From NCBI GenBank assembly GCA_021604865.1, contig BQJU01000009.1:1-64000 (forward strand): a stretch of 64,000 nt of DNA, given 5' to 3'. The DNA is from Saprospiraceae bacterium (GTDB taxonomy: Bacteria; Bacteroidota; Bacteroidia; Chitinophagales; Saprospiraceae). A program made the translations under genes and the position numbers. Below, in pieces: positions 15,106 to 24,482 of the stretch (positions within the stretch are counted from its first letter, which is position 1; every line of letters starts with the position of its first letter). The notes below the pieces were generated by a model. The model saw only the letters and a list, made by a program, of their open reading frames with translations. It did not search any database and was not told the origin of the DNA.

Positions 15106-17169
15106 ATGGAGAAAAAAACCCTAAGCTGCCCACAAGTAATTGATTTTGAAGATGAATTCCTCCGAGCCCGCCGAAAAAAACTTTTTAACAACGAAGCCGC
15201 TGAAAAACTCTCTGAAAATCGATTTGGCATTGCGCTATCGGGGGGTGGAATACGCTCTGCAACGATCAATCTGGGCTTTCTCAAAACGCTCAACAAATTC
15301 AATATACTGGAGCAGGCAGATTATCTTTCGACCGTATCCGGTGGGGGGTATACCGGTGCCTACATCCAGGGAAGTCTGCGCCAATCCGGGAGTTACGAGA
15401 ATTTATTTTCCAAAAAGCACATTGCTTATATGCGCACACGCGGAGAATATCTTTTCCCAGGTACCGGATGGTTAAAAATCTGGAATCAATTTATTCTGAT
15501 TATCGGATACCTCATCAGCTTTTTGATGAGCTTAATTAGTCCTGCAATCTTGGTAATTCTAATCAGTGGAATTTACCTTTTCGTCAAAGATACAATAGGT
15601 TTTGAAAATGTAGAAGGAGCCAACCCTTCAATTTTTACAACTAGGGTTAATTGGCTCTTTGAAAATGGGACCATCGCCTTGCTGGTTTTGTTTATCGTTC
15701 ATTACCTTTTTAATATAGCTTTGAATTTTAACCTAACGGTCTCGGCCTGGTTTACTGCCATGGAAGCTATCGTTGTCGGGCTTTCATTAGGTGCCATCAC
15801 CATTTTCTATTTTTTGAGTATCAAATCGGCAACACTACCGGAACTAGGCACGCTTTTGCCTTATATCGGTTTTGGCTTTTTGCTGATTATTCTCGGGATG
15901 TTTACCAACCCCAATTCCACCAGTTTTCATCGCTTCTATCGAAAACAGCTTTCGGATACGTTTTTGCATTTTGCCGGCCAATATAAAAACATAGCGTTAA
16001 AAGATCTGGCAAAAATCGGAGAAGAAACACCTAACGGTCATGTGGCTCCATACCCTATTGTAAATACCTGCCTGAATTTGCAATCGTCCAAAGATCCCAA
16101 TTTTGCTGGCACAAAATCCAGTGATTATTTCCAGTTGTCCCCGTTGTATTGTGGGGCCAAGCTCACCGGTTATGTGCCCACAAAAGATACCATCGGTTAC
16201 AACACGATAACCCTCCCGGCGGCGGTCACCATCTCTGCAGCGGCTGTCAACCCGGGGATGGGATTGTATTCCAACAGGCTGCTCAGTATTTTGACGACTA
16301 TCTTTAACTTGCGCCTCGGATATTGGATATGGAATCCGAAGAAACTACAAACCACCTATCCAGTGGTTTGGTGGCCCTTCTACTTCTTTTATGAATTGCT
16401 TTCCTGGATTGGACTCGACAATAAAATGATCAATATTTCTGATGGTGGTCACATCGAAAACCTGGGAGTAATGGAGTTGCTTCGACGCAAATGTCGCTTG
16501 ATTGTTGCCATTGATGCTGGTGCAGATCCGGGTTTCAACTTTGGAGATTTGACCAATCTAACCATCCGCGCCCGGAATGAATTGGGATTTGATCTCCGCT
16601 TTCGTCCCGATAATACGCCTGAAACCATACTTCGGCCTTTCCCTTCCAGCGGCTATTCTCAAAAGAGGTTTGCCATCGCTGACATCTACCAGTTGTGGGA
16701 AAAAGTAGATAAAAACGGGGTAGAAGAAGTGACCCATTTTAAAGATAAAAAAATCGGCACCTTTGTGTATGTCAAATCTACGGTGACGGCACCGGAGGGT
16801 CGCCCCGACCTCAAACCTTCTGATGGGCTCAAATTCGGGACCTATAAATACAAACTTTACCATCCAGATTTTCCCCATGAACCTACTTCAGATCAGTTTT
16901 TTGATCCAGTGCAATGGGAATCTTATTTCCAACTTGGACAATTCATCGGAGCCGATGTACTTGGACTGGATCGCCTGGATGACCACCCCGGACCTTGTGC
17001 CAGAGTCATTACCATTGATGAATTAATCGACTGGTTTGATCACAATTCGGCCCTCTTCCTGCCTATTCCTGAATCAGAAGAAATTGCCGTTCCCCAAGTC
17101 AGAAGCCGAGGTGGTGAAGAACTACCACAGGAGGAAGTGATTCAGAAGACGGTAGATTATAAGATGTAG
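15106..17169 (+). CDS. Patatin-like phospholipase with internal membrane segments
   Basis: A 687-residue protein. The patatin oxyanion-hole motif SGGGIRSATINLG lies near residues 44-57, the nucleophile Ser in TVSGGGY near residue 77, and the catalytic Asp in ISDGGHIENLGVMELL near residue 446, together a Ser-Asp dyad. Between the two halves of the active site are about four hydrophobic stretches (about 128-160, 185-210, 220-240, 250-267), so the enzyme is predicted to sit in a membrane. It should hydrolyse acyl-lipids. No signal peptide is seen. The target lipid and topology are uncertain. The inverted-repeat hairpin at 17187-17243 follows it. Confidence 0.85.
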   Translation: MEKKTLSCPQVIDFEDEFLRARRKKLFNNEAAEKLSENRFGIALSGGGIRSATINLGFLKTLNKFNILEQADYLSTVSGGGYTGAYIQGSLRQSGSYENLFSKKHIAYMRTRGEYLFPGTGWLKIWNQFILIIGYLISFLMSLISPAILVILISGIYLFVKDTIGFENVEGANPSIFTTRVNWLFENGTIALLVLFIVHYLFNIALNFNLTVSAWFTAMEAIVVGLSLGAITIFYFLSIKSATLPELGTLLPYIGFGFLLIILGMFTNPNSTSFHRFYRKQLSDTFLHFAGQYKNIALKDLAKIGEETPNGHVAPYPIVNTCLNLQSSKDPNFAGTKSSDYFQLSPLYCGAKLTGYVPTKDTIGYNTITLPAAVTISAAAVNPGMGLYSNRLLSILTTIFNLRLGYWIWNPKKLQTTYPVVWWPFYFFYELLSWIGLDNKMINISDGGHIENLGVMELLRRKCRLIVAIDAGADPGFNFGDLTNLTIRARNELGFDLRFRPDNTPETILRPFPSSGYSQKRFAIADIYQLWEKVDKNGVEEVTHFKDKKIGTFVYVKSTVTAPEGRPDLKPSDGLKFGTYKYKLYHPDFPHEPTSDQFFDPVQWESYFQLGQFIGADVLGLDRLDDHPGPCARVITIDELIDWFDHNSALFLPIPESEEIAVPQVRSRGGEELPQEEVIQKTVDYKM

Positions 17170-17186
17170 GGAAGAGGAAAAAGGTT

Positions 17187-17243
17187 TTAGGGCGTGTTTG
17201 GAGCAGCCATAAAGTAAATTTCTGGGCTCCAAACATGCCCTAA
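17187..17243. repeat. Inverted-repeat element between convergent genes
   Basis: Arms of 18 bp, TTAGGGCGTGTTTGGAGC (17187-17204) and GCTCCAAACATGCCCTAA (17226-17243), differ at one position that would be a G-U pair in RNA; the loop is 21 nt. It is a minimal member of the GCATGTTTGGAG family. It lies between the patatin and glycyl-tRNA synthetase genes and probably serves as a two-way terminator. Confidence 0.8.
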
Positions 17244-17267
17244 GGGATCAGCCAATTAAATTGGCGA

Positions 17268-18818
17268 TTACGAGAACAACTGCTTCATATTCACCCGGTC
17301 CCGCACAATAGCTTCAATTTTTTCGATCGGAACCCGTTCCTGCTCCAGTGTGTCGCGGTCGCGAATAGTGACGGTATTATCATCCAGCGATTCAAAATCG
17401 ACCGTCACACAGAATGGGGTGCCAATAGCATCCTGACGGCGGTATAGCTTACCGATAGAACCGGTATCATCGTATTGACAATTGAAGGAAAAGCTCAATT
17501 GTTTGAATATATCTTTGGCCATATTGACCAATCCATCCTCATTGCGTTTGAGTGGTAACACGGCAACTTTCACCGGTGCCAGGGCGGGGTGTATCTTGAG
17601 TACTTCCCGGGTACTTTCCTTGCCACTGGTGCTGGTCAGTGTTTCTTCCTGCAGAGCGTTGCTGATCAGGGCCAGAAACATCCGATCGCAACCAATAGAA
17701 GTCTCCACTACATAAGGCACGTAATTTTCATTTAGTTCCGGATCAAAATACTGTAGTTTTTTGCCGGAGAGTTCCTGATGGCTGGTGAGATCAAAATCCG
17801 TGCGAGAGTGAATACCTTCCAGCTCTTTAAATCCAAAGGGAAATTCAAATTCAATATCCACAGCAGCATTGGCGTAGTGTGCCAGGTTGTCGTGGTCGTG
17901 GAAGCGCAGTTTTTCAGCAGGTGTCCCAATGGCCTCGTGCCATTTCATGCGCGATTCTTTCCAGTATTTGTACCATTGCATCTCGGAACCCGGACGAACA
18001 AAAAATTGCATTTCCATCTGTTCGAATTCCCGCATGCGGAAAATGAACTGCCGGGCCACAATCTCGTTCCGAAAGGCCTTACCAATCTGGGCAATACCAA
18101 ATGGGATCTTTTGGCGGGTAGATTTTTGTACGTTCAGGAAATTGACAAAAATTCCTTGTGCTGTTTCAGGGCGCAGGTACAGTTTGCCTTCTTCACCGGC
18201 AATATTTCCAAGCTGAGTGGAAAACATCAGGTTAAACTGGCGAACATCGGTCCAATTCCGGGAGCCCGTTTCCGGGTCAGCAATCTCGTAATCTTCAATA
18301 ATGGCTTTTAACTCCACCATATCACCATCGCCGGTAGCTTTGATAAAACGATCCATGACCGTTTTGATCTGCTCACGATAACCAACCACTCTGGGGCTTT
18401 CTGCCAAAAATTTGGTCTCGTCAAAGTTATCCTTAAATCGTTTGCGGGCTTTGATTACCTCCTTATCAATCTTCTCTTGAAGCTTTTCCGCATAACCTTC
18501 TATCAACTGATCTGCCCGAAAACGGCGGTTGTTATCCTTATTGTCAATTAGTGGATCATTAAAAGCATCAACGTGACCGGAAGCCTTCCAGGTTTTAGGA
18601 TGCATGAATATAGCTGCATCAATACCCACAATATTCTCGTGCATTTGCACCATCGAACGCCACCAATATTCTTTGATGTTGTTTTTCAATTCTACTCCAT
18701 AGGGGCCATAATCGTATGCTGCACTCAATCCGTCATAGACTTCACTCGACTGGAAAATGAATCCGTATTCCTTGCAGTGAGCCACGACTTTCTTAAACTG
18801 TTCGTTCTGTTGGGACAT
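17268..18818 (-). CDS. glyQS: Glycine--tRNA ligase
   Basis: A 516-residue class II synthetase of the dimeric (eukaryote-like) type used by Bacteroidota. Motif 1 region: EVYDGLSAAYDYGPYGVELKNNI. Motif 2: FRNEIVARQFIFRMREFEQMEMQFFV. Motif 3 region: PYVVETSIGCDRMFLALI. A C-terminal anticodon-binding domain follows (PVKVAVLPLKRNEDG... CQYDDTGSIGKLYRRQDAIGTPFCVTVD). It charges tRNA-Gly. A frame continues 48 bp upstream (to 18866) but crosses the -7 box at 18852-18859, so MSQQNEQF at 18818 is the likely start. It appears monocistronic. Confidence 0.95.
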   Translation of the reverse strand: MSQQNEQFKKVVAHCKEYGFIFQSSEVYDGLSAAYDYGPYGVELKNNIKEYWWRSMVQMHENIVGIDAAIFMHPKTWKASGHVDAFNDPLIDNKDNNRRFRADQLIEGYAEKLQEKIDKEVIKARKRFKDNFDETKFLAESPRVVGYREQIKTVMDRFIKATGDGDMVELKAIIEDYEIADPETGSRNWTDVRQFNLMFSTQLGNIAGEEGKLYLRPETAQGIFVNFLNVQKSTRQKIPFGIAQIGKAFRNEIVARQFIFRMREFEQMEMQFFVRPGSEMQWYKYWKESRMKWHEAIGTPAEKLRFHDHDNLAHYANAAVDIEFEFPFGFKELEGIHSRTDFDLTSHQELSGKKLQYFDPELNENYVPYVVETSIGCDRMFLALISNALQEETLTSTSGKESTREVLKIHPALAPVKVAVLPLKRNEDGLVNMAKDIFKQLSFSFNCQYDDTGSIGKLYRRQDAIGTPFCVTVDFESLDDNTVTIRDRDTLEQERVPIEKIEAIVRDRVNMKQLFS

Positions 18819-18851
18819 ATCCTTTGGTTTTTCCTCGCGCAAATAAGTGCG

Positions 18852-18859
18852 CAAAGATA
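18852..18859 (-). promoter_or_regulatory. Predicted glyQS promoter -7 box
   Basis: TATCTTTG on the minus strand, an exact TAnnTTTG box 34 bp before the chosen start codon. Confidence 0.55.
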
Positions 18860-19019
18860 AAAACATGTTTATATTTTCTTGTAGAAGTTGTCTAAAGTAT
18901 TCTCACTTAACCGGGTACAAAGCATTCGCTGCATACTTTAAGCAAGTTCATTCCTTATTTTGAAAAAGAAATACGAGTTTTGCAGCGAAAAGGTTCCAAA
19001 AAGCCTATTTCTATTTAAA

Positions 19020-19400
19020 ATGATCTTCTTTGACGGGTCAAAAAACCATAAAATCCTTGTCCGTATGGACCCAAAAGAATTTGCAGATACAACAGAATTG
19101 GTCATCCGGGATTTTGAAGTGGAATTGAAGGGTGAAAAAATCTTAACTGAGGAAGACTTGTTCCGTATTCTCTCCGATCAGATTGCCTATATGATCGAGT
19201 ACCGCCTGGAATACCTATTAAGCCTGATGTACCGGTTGGATATCAACGAACGTAAAGTCAACGATGCGCTCGCACCATTTGCCCCGGAGCCTGCCAATAT
19301 CGGTCTGGCCCGTTTGGTGCTGGACCGCCAAAAACAGCGCACTTATACCAAATCGCACTTTAAGCAGGAGGAGAAGCTGGATGACGATTGGATTTTTTAG
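19020..19400 (+). CDS. Conserved hypothetical acidic cytoplasmic protein
   Basis: About 126 residues, no signal peptide or membrane segment, mostly helical (EEDLFRILSDQIAYMIEYRLEYLLSLMYRLDINERKVNDALAP). An open frame extends back to a TTG at 18960; ATGs at 19020 and 19065 are alternatives. The segment 'SLMYRLDINERKVNDAL' and the C-terminal 'LARLVLDRQKQR' look conserved rather than random. I do not recognise a named domain. It is transcribed away from glyQS, with a shared 200-bp promoter region, and ends at a strong terminator. Confidence 0.7.
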   Translation: MIFFDGSKNHKILVRMDPKEFADTTELVIRDFEVELKGEKILTEEDLFRILSDQIAYMIEYRLEYLLSLMYRLDINERKVNDALAPFAPEPANIGLARLVLDRQKQRTYTKSHFKQEEKLDDDWIF

Positions 19401-19447
19401 CCGTAGCTACCAATTTTAATCAGTAGTTAATTGATCTGCTAGAAAAC

Positions 19448-19485
19448 AAAAAACCGGTACCAAATTGCTTCGATACCGGTTTTTT
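19448..19485. terminator. Intrinsic terminator (ACCGGTA/TACCGGT hairpin)
   Basis: AACCGGTA / TACCGGTT stem extended by A and T tracts, with loop CCAAATTGCTTCGA. T6 follows on the plus strand and A6 precedes, so it can stop transcription both ways between convergent genes. Nearly the same hairpin and loop recur at 24043-24074. Confidence 0.85.
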
Positions 19486-19509
19486 ATCTTTAGAGTATTC
19501 ATTCCTATT

Positions 19510-20022
19510 TTAACGCTTGGCAAAAAAGAAATCTTTTTTACCGGTACAGAATTGTGGTTCACCACTAACCAAGGCCTGCTCCAGTACCAGCTCATCCAGC
19601 TCAATGTACTTGATTTTAGCTTTGAGTGGTGCTTTGTCACAATCTTCGTACAGCAAGAGGTGATTTCCGTCATTGGATACACTCCAGCTACCGGAACTAT
19701 TGATGCGAGAACTCTTACAACCTAAAGTCTTTACATAACTTCCATCAGCACGGAATTCGTAACGCAGAAATGCGCCTTCCAAAGGCATCTTATTGCCATC
19801 GTTCTGTACTTCAAATGGATACACCATGTTCTCCCATTGTCCGTTCAGTAGGGTCATCATCTTCAGGGCTACCGCACTAGTTGTCTCTTCGCTGGTAAGG
19901 CTGTTTGTAATGCTTGAATCTGGTGATCCATTGCAGCAAGGCTCCATGGCCTCGGGGTGATTGTTTGCTGATAGTGGCAATAACAAGGTTACTGCTACCA
20001 GCAGGGTTAAAAATTGTTTCAT
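19510..20022 (-). CDS. Secreted lipocalin-like hypothetical protein
   Basis: A 170-residue protein with a signal peptide (MKQFLTLLVAVTLLLPLSAN). The frame opens earlier at 20085 with a very basic leader, but the ATG at 20022 gives a normal signal peptide. The mature part has a lipocalin-like strand pattern (LNGQWENMVYP..., LRYEFRADGSYVKTLGC, SGSWSVSNDGNHLLLYEDC) and five Cys residues. This type of small secreted protein is common in Bacteroidota. Ligand and role are unknown. No operon partner. Confidence 0.75.
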   Translation of the reverse strand: MKQFLTLLVAVTLLLPLSANNHPEAMEPCCNGSPDSSITNSLTSEETTSAVALKMMTLLNGQWENMVYPFEVQNDGNKMPLEGAFLRYEFRADGSYVKTLGCKSSRINSSGSWSVSNDGNHLLLYEDCDKAPLKAKIKYIELDELVLEQALVSGEPQFCTGKKDFFFAKR

Positions 20023-20440
20023 CCTTCGATTTTTTTTAACAGTCAGGTATAAAAATGATTTCGGGTTTCTTTTCTTTTTGTCCACGTCTAAATCACCATC
20101 AATGAATTAATAACGTGTACTATTTATAAAGACAAAGGTAAGCTAGAAAGGTTGCAAAAACCAAGTCTTCAAGATGAATTCTAGTATTTTTTCGACCAAA
20201 TGACGAAATTTAATTCTTAATTAACATACAATTCGATAGTCGAACAAAAAATAATATGGTTTCCATCATCTGAAAGGGGATCTTTTCTTTGGCTTAAGCT
20301 TGCACTATTATGAATAGATTTTTTTGAATTCGAGTTCCATGAATTTTGATTTTTTGAGAAAAAAAATGTGCCTGAATAGGACAATTTTTGTGAGGCGTGC
20401 ATGGATTTGACAAAATGCTGAGATTTGCCTTAAATGAGGG
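20023..20440. other. Gene-free AT-rich region
   Basis: No supported gene. Short overlapping frames on the minus strand have low-complexity translations and continue into the tandem repeat, so they are not called. Confidence 0.45.
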
Positions 20441-20571
20441 TAGGTCGTGACAAAAGTAATCGTAACAAATGTAATGATAACAAAAGTAATCGTTATAAAA
20501 ATAATGATAACAAATATAATGATTATAAAAGTAATGATAACTTTTGTAACGATTATAAATGTAACGATTTA
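20441..20571. repeat. 15-bp tandem repeat (minisatellite)
   Basis: Almost nine units of a 15-bp word, consensus GTAATGATAACAAAA with changes to ATAAT, CGTTA, TTATA and TTTT. Full units begin at 20456, 20471, 20486, 20501, 20516, 20531 and 20546; a degenerate unit comes first and a partial one last. Because 15 is a multiple of three, it stays open in several frames and translates to degenerate pentapeptides (Asn/Asp/Lys-rich on plus, Tyr/His-rich on minus). Confidence 0.85.
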
Positions 20572-20632
20572 CCTCAACACCAAAGCCCAAGTCCTTTCAA
20601 CCCATACATTTTTCCCGAAATGATTTCATCCC

Positions 20633-22712
20633 TCACCGCACCAACATCACCTCTCCCGATTTTGCGATCTTTTTTCCATTAATCAGTTCGGCCTCTAATT
20701 GCCAGACATAAATGCCGGATGACAGAGGTTTTCCTCTGGCTGTTCCATCCCAGCCTTTGCCAAAGTGGTTGGCTGGAAGGTCATCACTTTGAAATACCAT
20801 TCCCCCCCAGCGGTCATAAATTTGCAGATGGAGACCGGATTTCACTTCGGGGCCGGTGAAAACATTCAAATAATCATTGATGCCATCCCCATTGGGGCTA
20901 AAGGCATTGGGTACAAAAATGCGCTCGTGGCTGCGGATGAGCAGTCGGACTTCAGCCTGAGCTTCACAGCCGAACTGGTCCAAAACCGTTAAAGTATAAA
21001 CATCGGCTGCTCCGCCTGCCAGCAGCTGTGGGTTGGGACAATCGGTGCAACTCAAACCTTCAGCCGGTTGCCATTGATATATCAATCCCTGGCCACCTGA
21101 TACCGTGGGCTGCAGGGTAACAACATCACCAAGTGACACCTCCAGCTGATTGGGCAGGCTAAGCAGCAGTTCCGGTGCCTGAATGATGCTGATCGTTTGG
21201 CTTTCCGTGCCACAGGCATAGGTGGCCGTCACGCTGTAAGTACCAAAAGTCACCGGAGCAATCGTAGCAGCTGTACTGCCGGTACTCCATATATACTGAT
21301 CAAAACCAGGACCGGCAGTCAATACCAGATCCGCTACCTCACAAAGCATCGTATCAGTCGGTAATTGCAACGATAAAATATCCTGCTGCCGGATCAGGAT
21401 GGAATCGCTTTGGGTACTGCACAGATGCTCAGCAGTTAACCCATACCAGCCCGGTTGCTGCACCGGGATTTGGGCCGTGGTGGCACCGGTATTCCAGGCA
21501 TAGGTAGTATAGCTTGTCGGCGCCTGTAGCTGAAAATCAGTAGGAATAGGACCACAAAACAGGGTATCCGGCCCTAAATCCAGCACTTCCCAGTCCTCTA
21601 CTTCCACAAAGATGCTGTCAATGGCCGTACCACACGCATAATCCACCTCCAGAATATACCAGCCCGGAGCATCAATCTGCACCTGGGCCGTACTGTCACC
21701 GGTATTCCACCGGTAAATATCCAAACCCGCCGGAGCAGAAAAGGCATAAGGCAATTCCTGCGGACAGAAATGCAGGTCAGGCCCCAGGTCAAAATTTTCA
21801 GGTGGCAAATACTGAACGACCGCCGTATCCCGAATGAGAAATTCCTGATAATAAGCTTCCAGAATGTAAATGCCCGGCTCCGTGACGGTAATACTTTGGG
21901 TGGTATCACCGGTGTTCCAAAGATAACCATTGTGTAAACCACTGGCGGCCGGGGTAACTTCAAAGGGCAATGCACACAGGATGGTGTCCTGCAAGCCCAG
22001 AGTAGCCAGCGGATAGGGTAGCTTTTCCAGGCTGACATCGTCAATGTAATAGTAAGTGGCCACTCCTCCCCAAGGTGCTATTTGTATCCAGTTGATTTCA
22101 AAAGGAGACCGAAAAACCCCCATCGTCATATAAGCTTCCCCTCCCCGGGCCTGATACACCCAGCGCAGGGGTGTCCAGCCATCCTGATTAGTGATAAAAT
22201 TACCCGGCTCATTGGTCAGCTGCGGATCGGCATAAATGATCAGACTCGGCGTACTGGTTTGGGTCGGATCATAAAAAAAGGTATCGGTAAACAAAATACT
22301 GAATTCATCGGTAGCCTGAACAAAATCGTCATTTAGTGAAACAAATAACTCCAACAGATAGAATGAGTCTTTTTCCAGAGCGGAAATCAAAGGTACTTCC
22401 AGGTATTCTGCTCCGTTTGGTGGGGCTGACGTTGGCCCTCCAAAAAAATTATATCCTGCATAGGCATCTCCCGAGTGTGGATATTCAAAGCCAGTATTTT
22501 CTGGAACCCCTGTAGCATAATCTCCACAAACATGGAAATAGTCTGTGGAGAAAGTGGGTGTTGTCCAGGGTGGAGCCAGATCAATAGCATTGTGTATTGA
22601 GTACTGTTGGACAATCGGTATGTTCCTCAAAACTGGGGTTGGGAATTAAATTTTGAGCAGATAGAGTTATGGAGAATAGGATACCCGCCAAATAAAGCAG
22701 TAAATGCTTCAT
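20633..22712 (-). CDS. T9SS type-B sorted surface protein with repeated WNTG domains (apparent frameshift)
   Basis: A large secreted protein of about 690 residues. The signal peptide (MKHLLLYLAGILFSITLSAQ) and the start of the mature domain (NLIPNPSFEEHTDCP) are read from 22712. The rest (SIHNAIDLAPPW onwards) is in another frame, open from about 22630 to 20633; the switch falls near 22590-22620. The N-terminal region is followed by four Ig-like repeats marked by WNTG(D/S)xT and PGxYxLE, a PKD-like domain (VSGGQGLIYQWQPAEGLSC), and a gliding-motility-associated C-terminal domain (FVPNAFSPNGDGINDYLNVF... IYDRWGGMVFQ... SSGIYVWQLEAE), the T9SS type-B sorting signal. It should be exported through T9SS and attached at or released from the surface. 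Whether the shift is a real mutation or an assembly error cannot be told from sequence alone. Confidence 0.85.
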
Positions 22713-23279
22713 GGTATATAGATTGAGCCGTGCAGAAAAAACGAGGTTGTTTTCTGCAATGTAGGGAGTAGTCAAATTGGCAGACGGGTTGGAAAAATTG
22801 ATGGCTTGGTAGGAAGGTCCGGCATCAAAGTCCACCACTCTGGGGTATACTACCCATTTATCTTTTTGGGTCCAGGTAAGCAAGGGGATCAGCATCAGAA
22901 GTAACGGTAATAACTAACGTGTGTGTGCATAACACGCCACTCAGAGAAACGATAGAAGTTTTTCATAAATACGATTTATTGATGAATAATAAAAAGCGCG
23001 ATAAGTGCAGGGAAGTTTTGTTTAATTTGATACTACAGGTCCTTTTTACATGCCTCAAATCTAAATAAAGCGTATTTGTCATACAAAAAGGAAAAATCCA
23101 ATTTAATGAATATTACCCGACATGTCAATGGCTATATTTATTTTAACTTATGTTAATACAATATTTGACATTTACTTGTTCCAACAGGCAAAAAACCGAC
23201 ATCTGAACATCTAAACGGTGACAAATCACTAACATTCAAAATATCGTATCTTTATCCAACACAAAGAATGCCCTCAGAC
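22713..23279. other. Gene-free divergent intergenic region
   Basis: About 570 bp between divergent genes. An open frame on the minus strand (to 22895) only extends the secreted protein upstream of its signal peptide and is not coding. The DNA near recO is AT-rich. TATCTTTA at 23247-23254 is one base off the -7 box and may drive recO. No repeat family member is seen. Confidence 0.5.
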
Positions 23280-24008
23280 ATGCTGATAAAAACGCGGGGA
23301 ATTGTTTTCAAGACCTTAAAATACGGTGAGACTAGCTTAATCGTAGATATCTACACTGAGGAATGTGGACTGCGCAAGTATATCATCAATGGGGTGCGCA
23401 GTAAAAAAGCCAAGGTACAAGCCAGTCTGCTGCAAGTAATGACCCTGGTAGACTTGGTTGCCTACAACCGGGATGACCGCAGTTTGAATCGGATCAAAGA
23501 GATTAAATCCAGTAGGGTCTATCAATCGATTCCCTTTGATGTTCGCAAAGGAGCTGTGGGTTTGTTTATGGCGGAAGTGGCCCGCAAAACACTCCGGGAG
23601 TCCGAAGAAAACCGGGAACTATTCAATTTTTTATTTGATAGTTTTCTATTTCTTGATGCCACAACCAATAGCATCGCCAATCTTCACTTGCATTTTTTGT
23701 TGGAGTTGAGTGTTTTTCTGGGCTTTATCCCCGGCGGTCATCAGGATAAGACGACACCCTATTTCGATATGCAGGAAGGTGTGTTTGTAAAACAACCACC
23801 TGCGCACATGTATTTCCTTGAAGAGCGGCAAAGTCAACTGCTGGACCAATTGCTCAATTGTCAATTTCAACAGTGCCACACCATCCAACTATCCAGAGAA
23901 GAACGCCGGGTTTTGCTTCGGCATATTCTGGAATACTATCAACTGCATATTGAAAATTTACCGGAGATAAAGGCGCATTTGATTTTGCAGGAGGTGTTGG
24001 GAGGGTGA
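23280..24008 (+). CDS. recO: DNA repair protein RecO
   Basis: A 242-residue protein. The N-terminal OB fold (MLIKTRGIVFKTLKYGETSLIVDIYTEECGLRKYIINGVRSKKAKVQASLLQ) and helical C-terminal domain (GAVGLFMAEVARKTLRESEENRELFNFLFDSFLFLD) fit RecO of Bacteroidota. RecO works with RecR to load RecA on SSB-coated single-stranded DNA. The four-Cys zinc site found in some RecO proteins is absent, which is usual in this phylum. An ATG four codons upstream (23268) is an alternative start. It is monocistronic, followed by a hairpin. Confidence 0.9.
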   Translation: MLIKTRGIVFKTLKYGETSLIVDIYTEECGLRKYIINGVRSKKAKVQASLLQVMTLVDLVAYNRDDRSLNRIKEIKSSRVYQSIPFDVRKGAVGLFMAEVARKTLRESEENRELFNFLFDSFLFLDATTNSIANLHLHFLLELSVFLGFIPGGHQDKTTPYFDMQEGVFVKQPPAHMYFLEERQSQLLDQLLNCQFQQCHTIQLSREERRVLLRHILEYYQLHIENLPEIKAHLILQEVLGG

Positions 24009-24042
24009 TGTGGTGCAAAGGAATACCTGCCTATTAAACGAC

Positions 24043-24074
24043 AAACCGGTACCAAATTGCTTTGATACCGGTTT
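24043..24074. terminator. Hairpin terminator, second copy of the ACCGGTA element
   Basis: AAACCGGTA / TACCGGTTT stem with loop CCAAATTGCTTTGA, one base different from the loop at 19460-19473. It lies between convergent recO and the LysM gene. Confidence 0.75.
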
Positions 24075-24101
24075 ACCGATGGATATTAAACCCCTTATTG
24101 C

Positions 24102-24482
24102 TTAAGCAAAAGGAATGGTTAATACCTGGTCAGGATAGATCAAGTTAGGATCTTTCAGGATATCCGTGTTGGCGGCAAAAATTGCTTTGTATTTCATAGC
24201 ATCATCATAATAATGCTTGGCAATTTTACCGAGGGTTTCCCCTTTAGCTACCGTGTGTTTGTGGTAGTATTCCGTATTGGATACTTTGATATCTGCCTCC
24301 AGATCTGAAGGATTATCACCTGCAATTTCTTTAATCTTGTCCCACATCTGATCTTTTTGGTATTGGGTTTCGACAGTTCCACCTAGTTTCAGAAAACCGT
24401 CTAACTCTTCGACATAGCCATCTTTGGCCTCATACTCCAATCCTAGATCGAGAACTGCTCTGTATTTGTCTTGCAAGGACAT
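24102..24482 (-). CDS. LysM domain protein (Kbp/YgaU-like C-terminus)
   Basis: A 126-residue protein with no signal peptide. Residues about 75-125 are a LysM domain (HTVAKGETLGKIAKHYYDDAMKYKAIFAANTDILKDPNLIYPDQVLTIP), closest in pattern to the LysM of E. coli Kbp/YgaU. The N-terminal half (DGFLKLGGTVETQYQKDQMWDKIKEI) may be a shortened BON-like fold, as in Kbp, which binds potassium in the cytoplasm. The lack of an export signal favours a Kbp-type cytoplasmic role over peptidoglycan binding, but this is inference. Confidence 0.8.
   Translation of the reverse strand: MSLQDKYRAVLDLGLEYEAKDGYVEELDGFLKLGGTVETQYQKDQMWDKIKEIAGDNPSDLEADIKVSNTEYYHKHTVAKGETLGKIAKHYYDDAMKYKAIFAANTDILKDPNLIYPDQVLTIPFA

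Noticed and set aside
20441-20571. CRISPR array
   Set aside because: The units are 15 bp, contiguous and degenerate, with no spacers, and there are no cas genes.
20217-20590. Minus-strand frames of 61 and 98 codons near the tandem repeat
   Set aside because: Their Tyr/His/Asn pentapeptide runs are only the translated 15-bp repeat.
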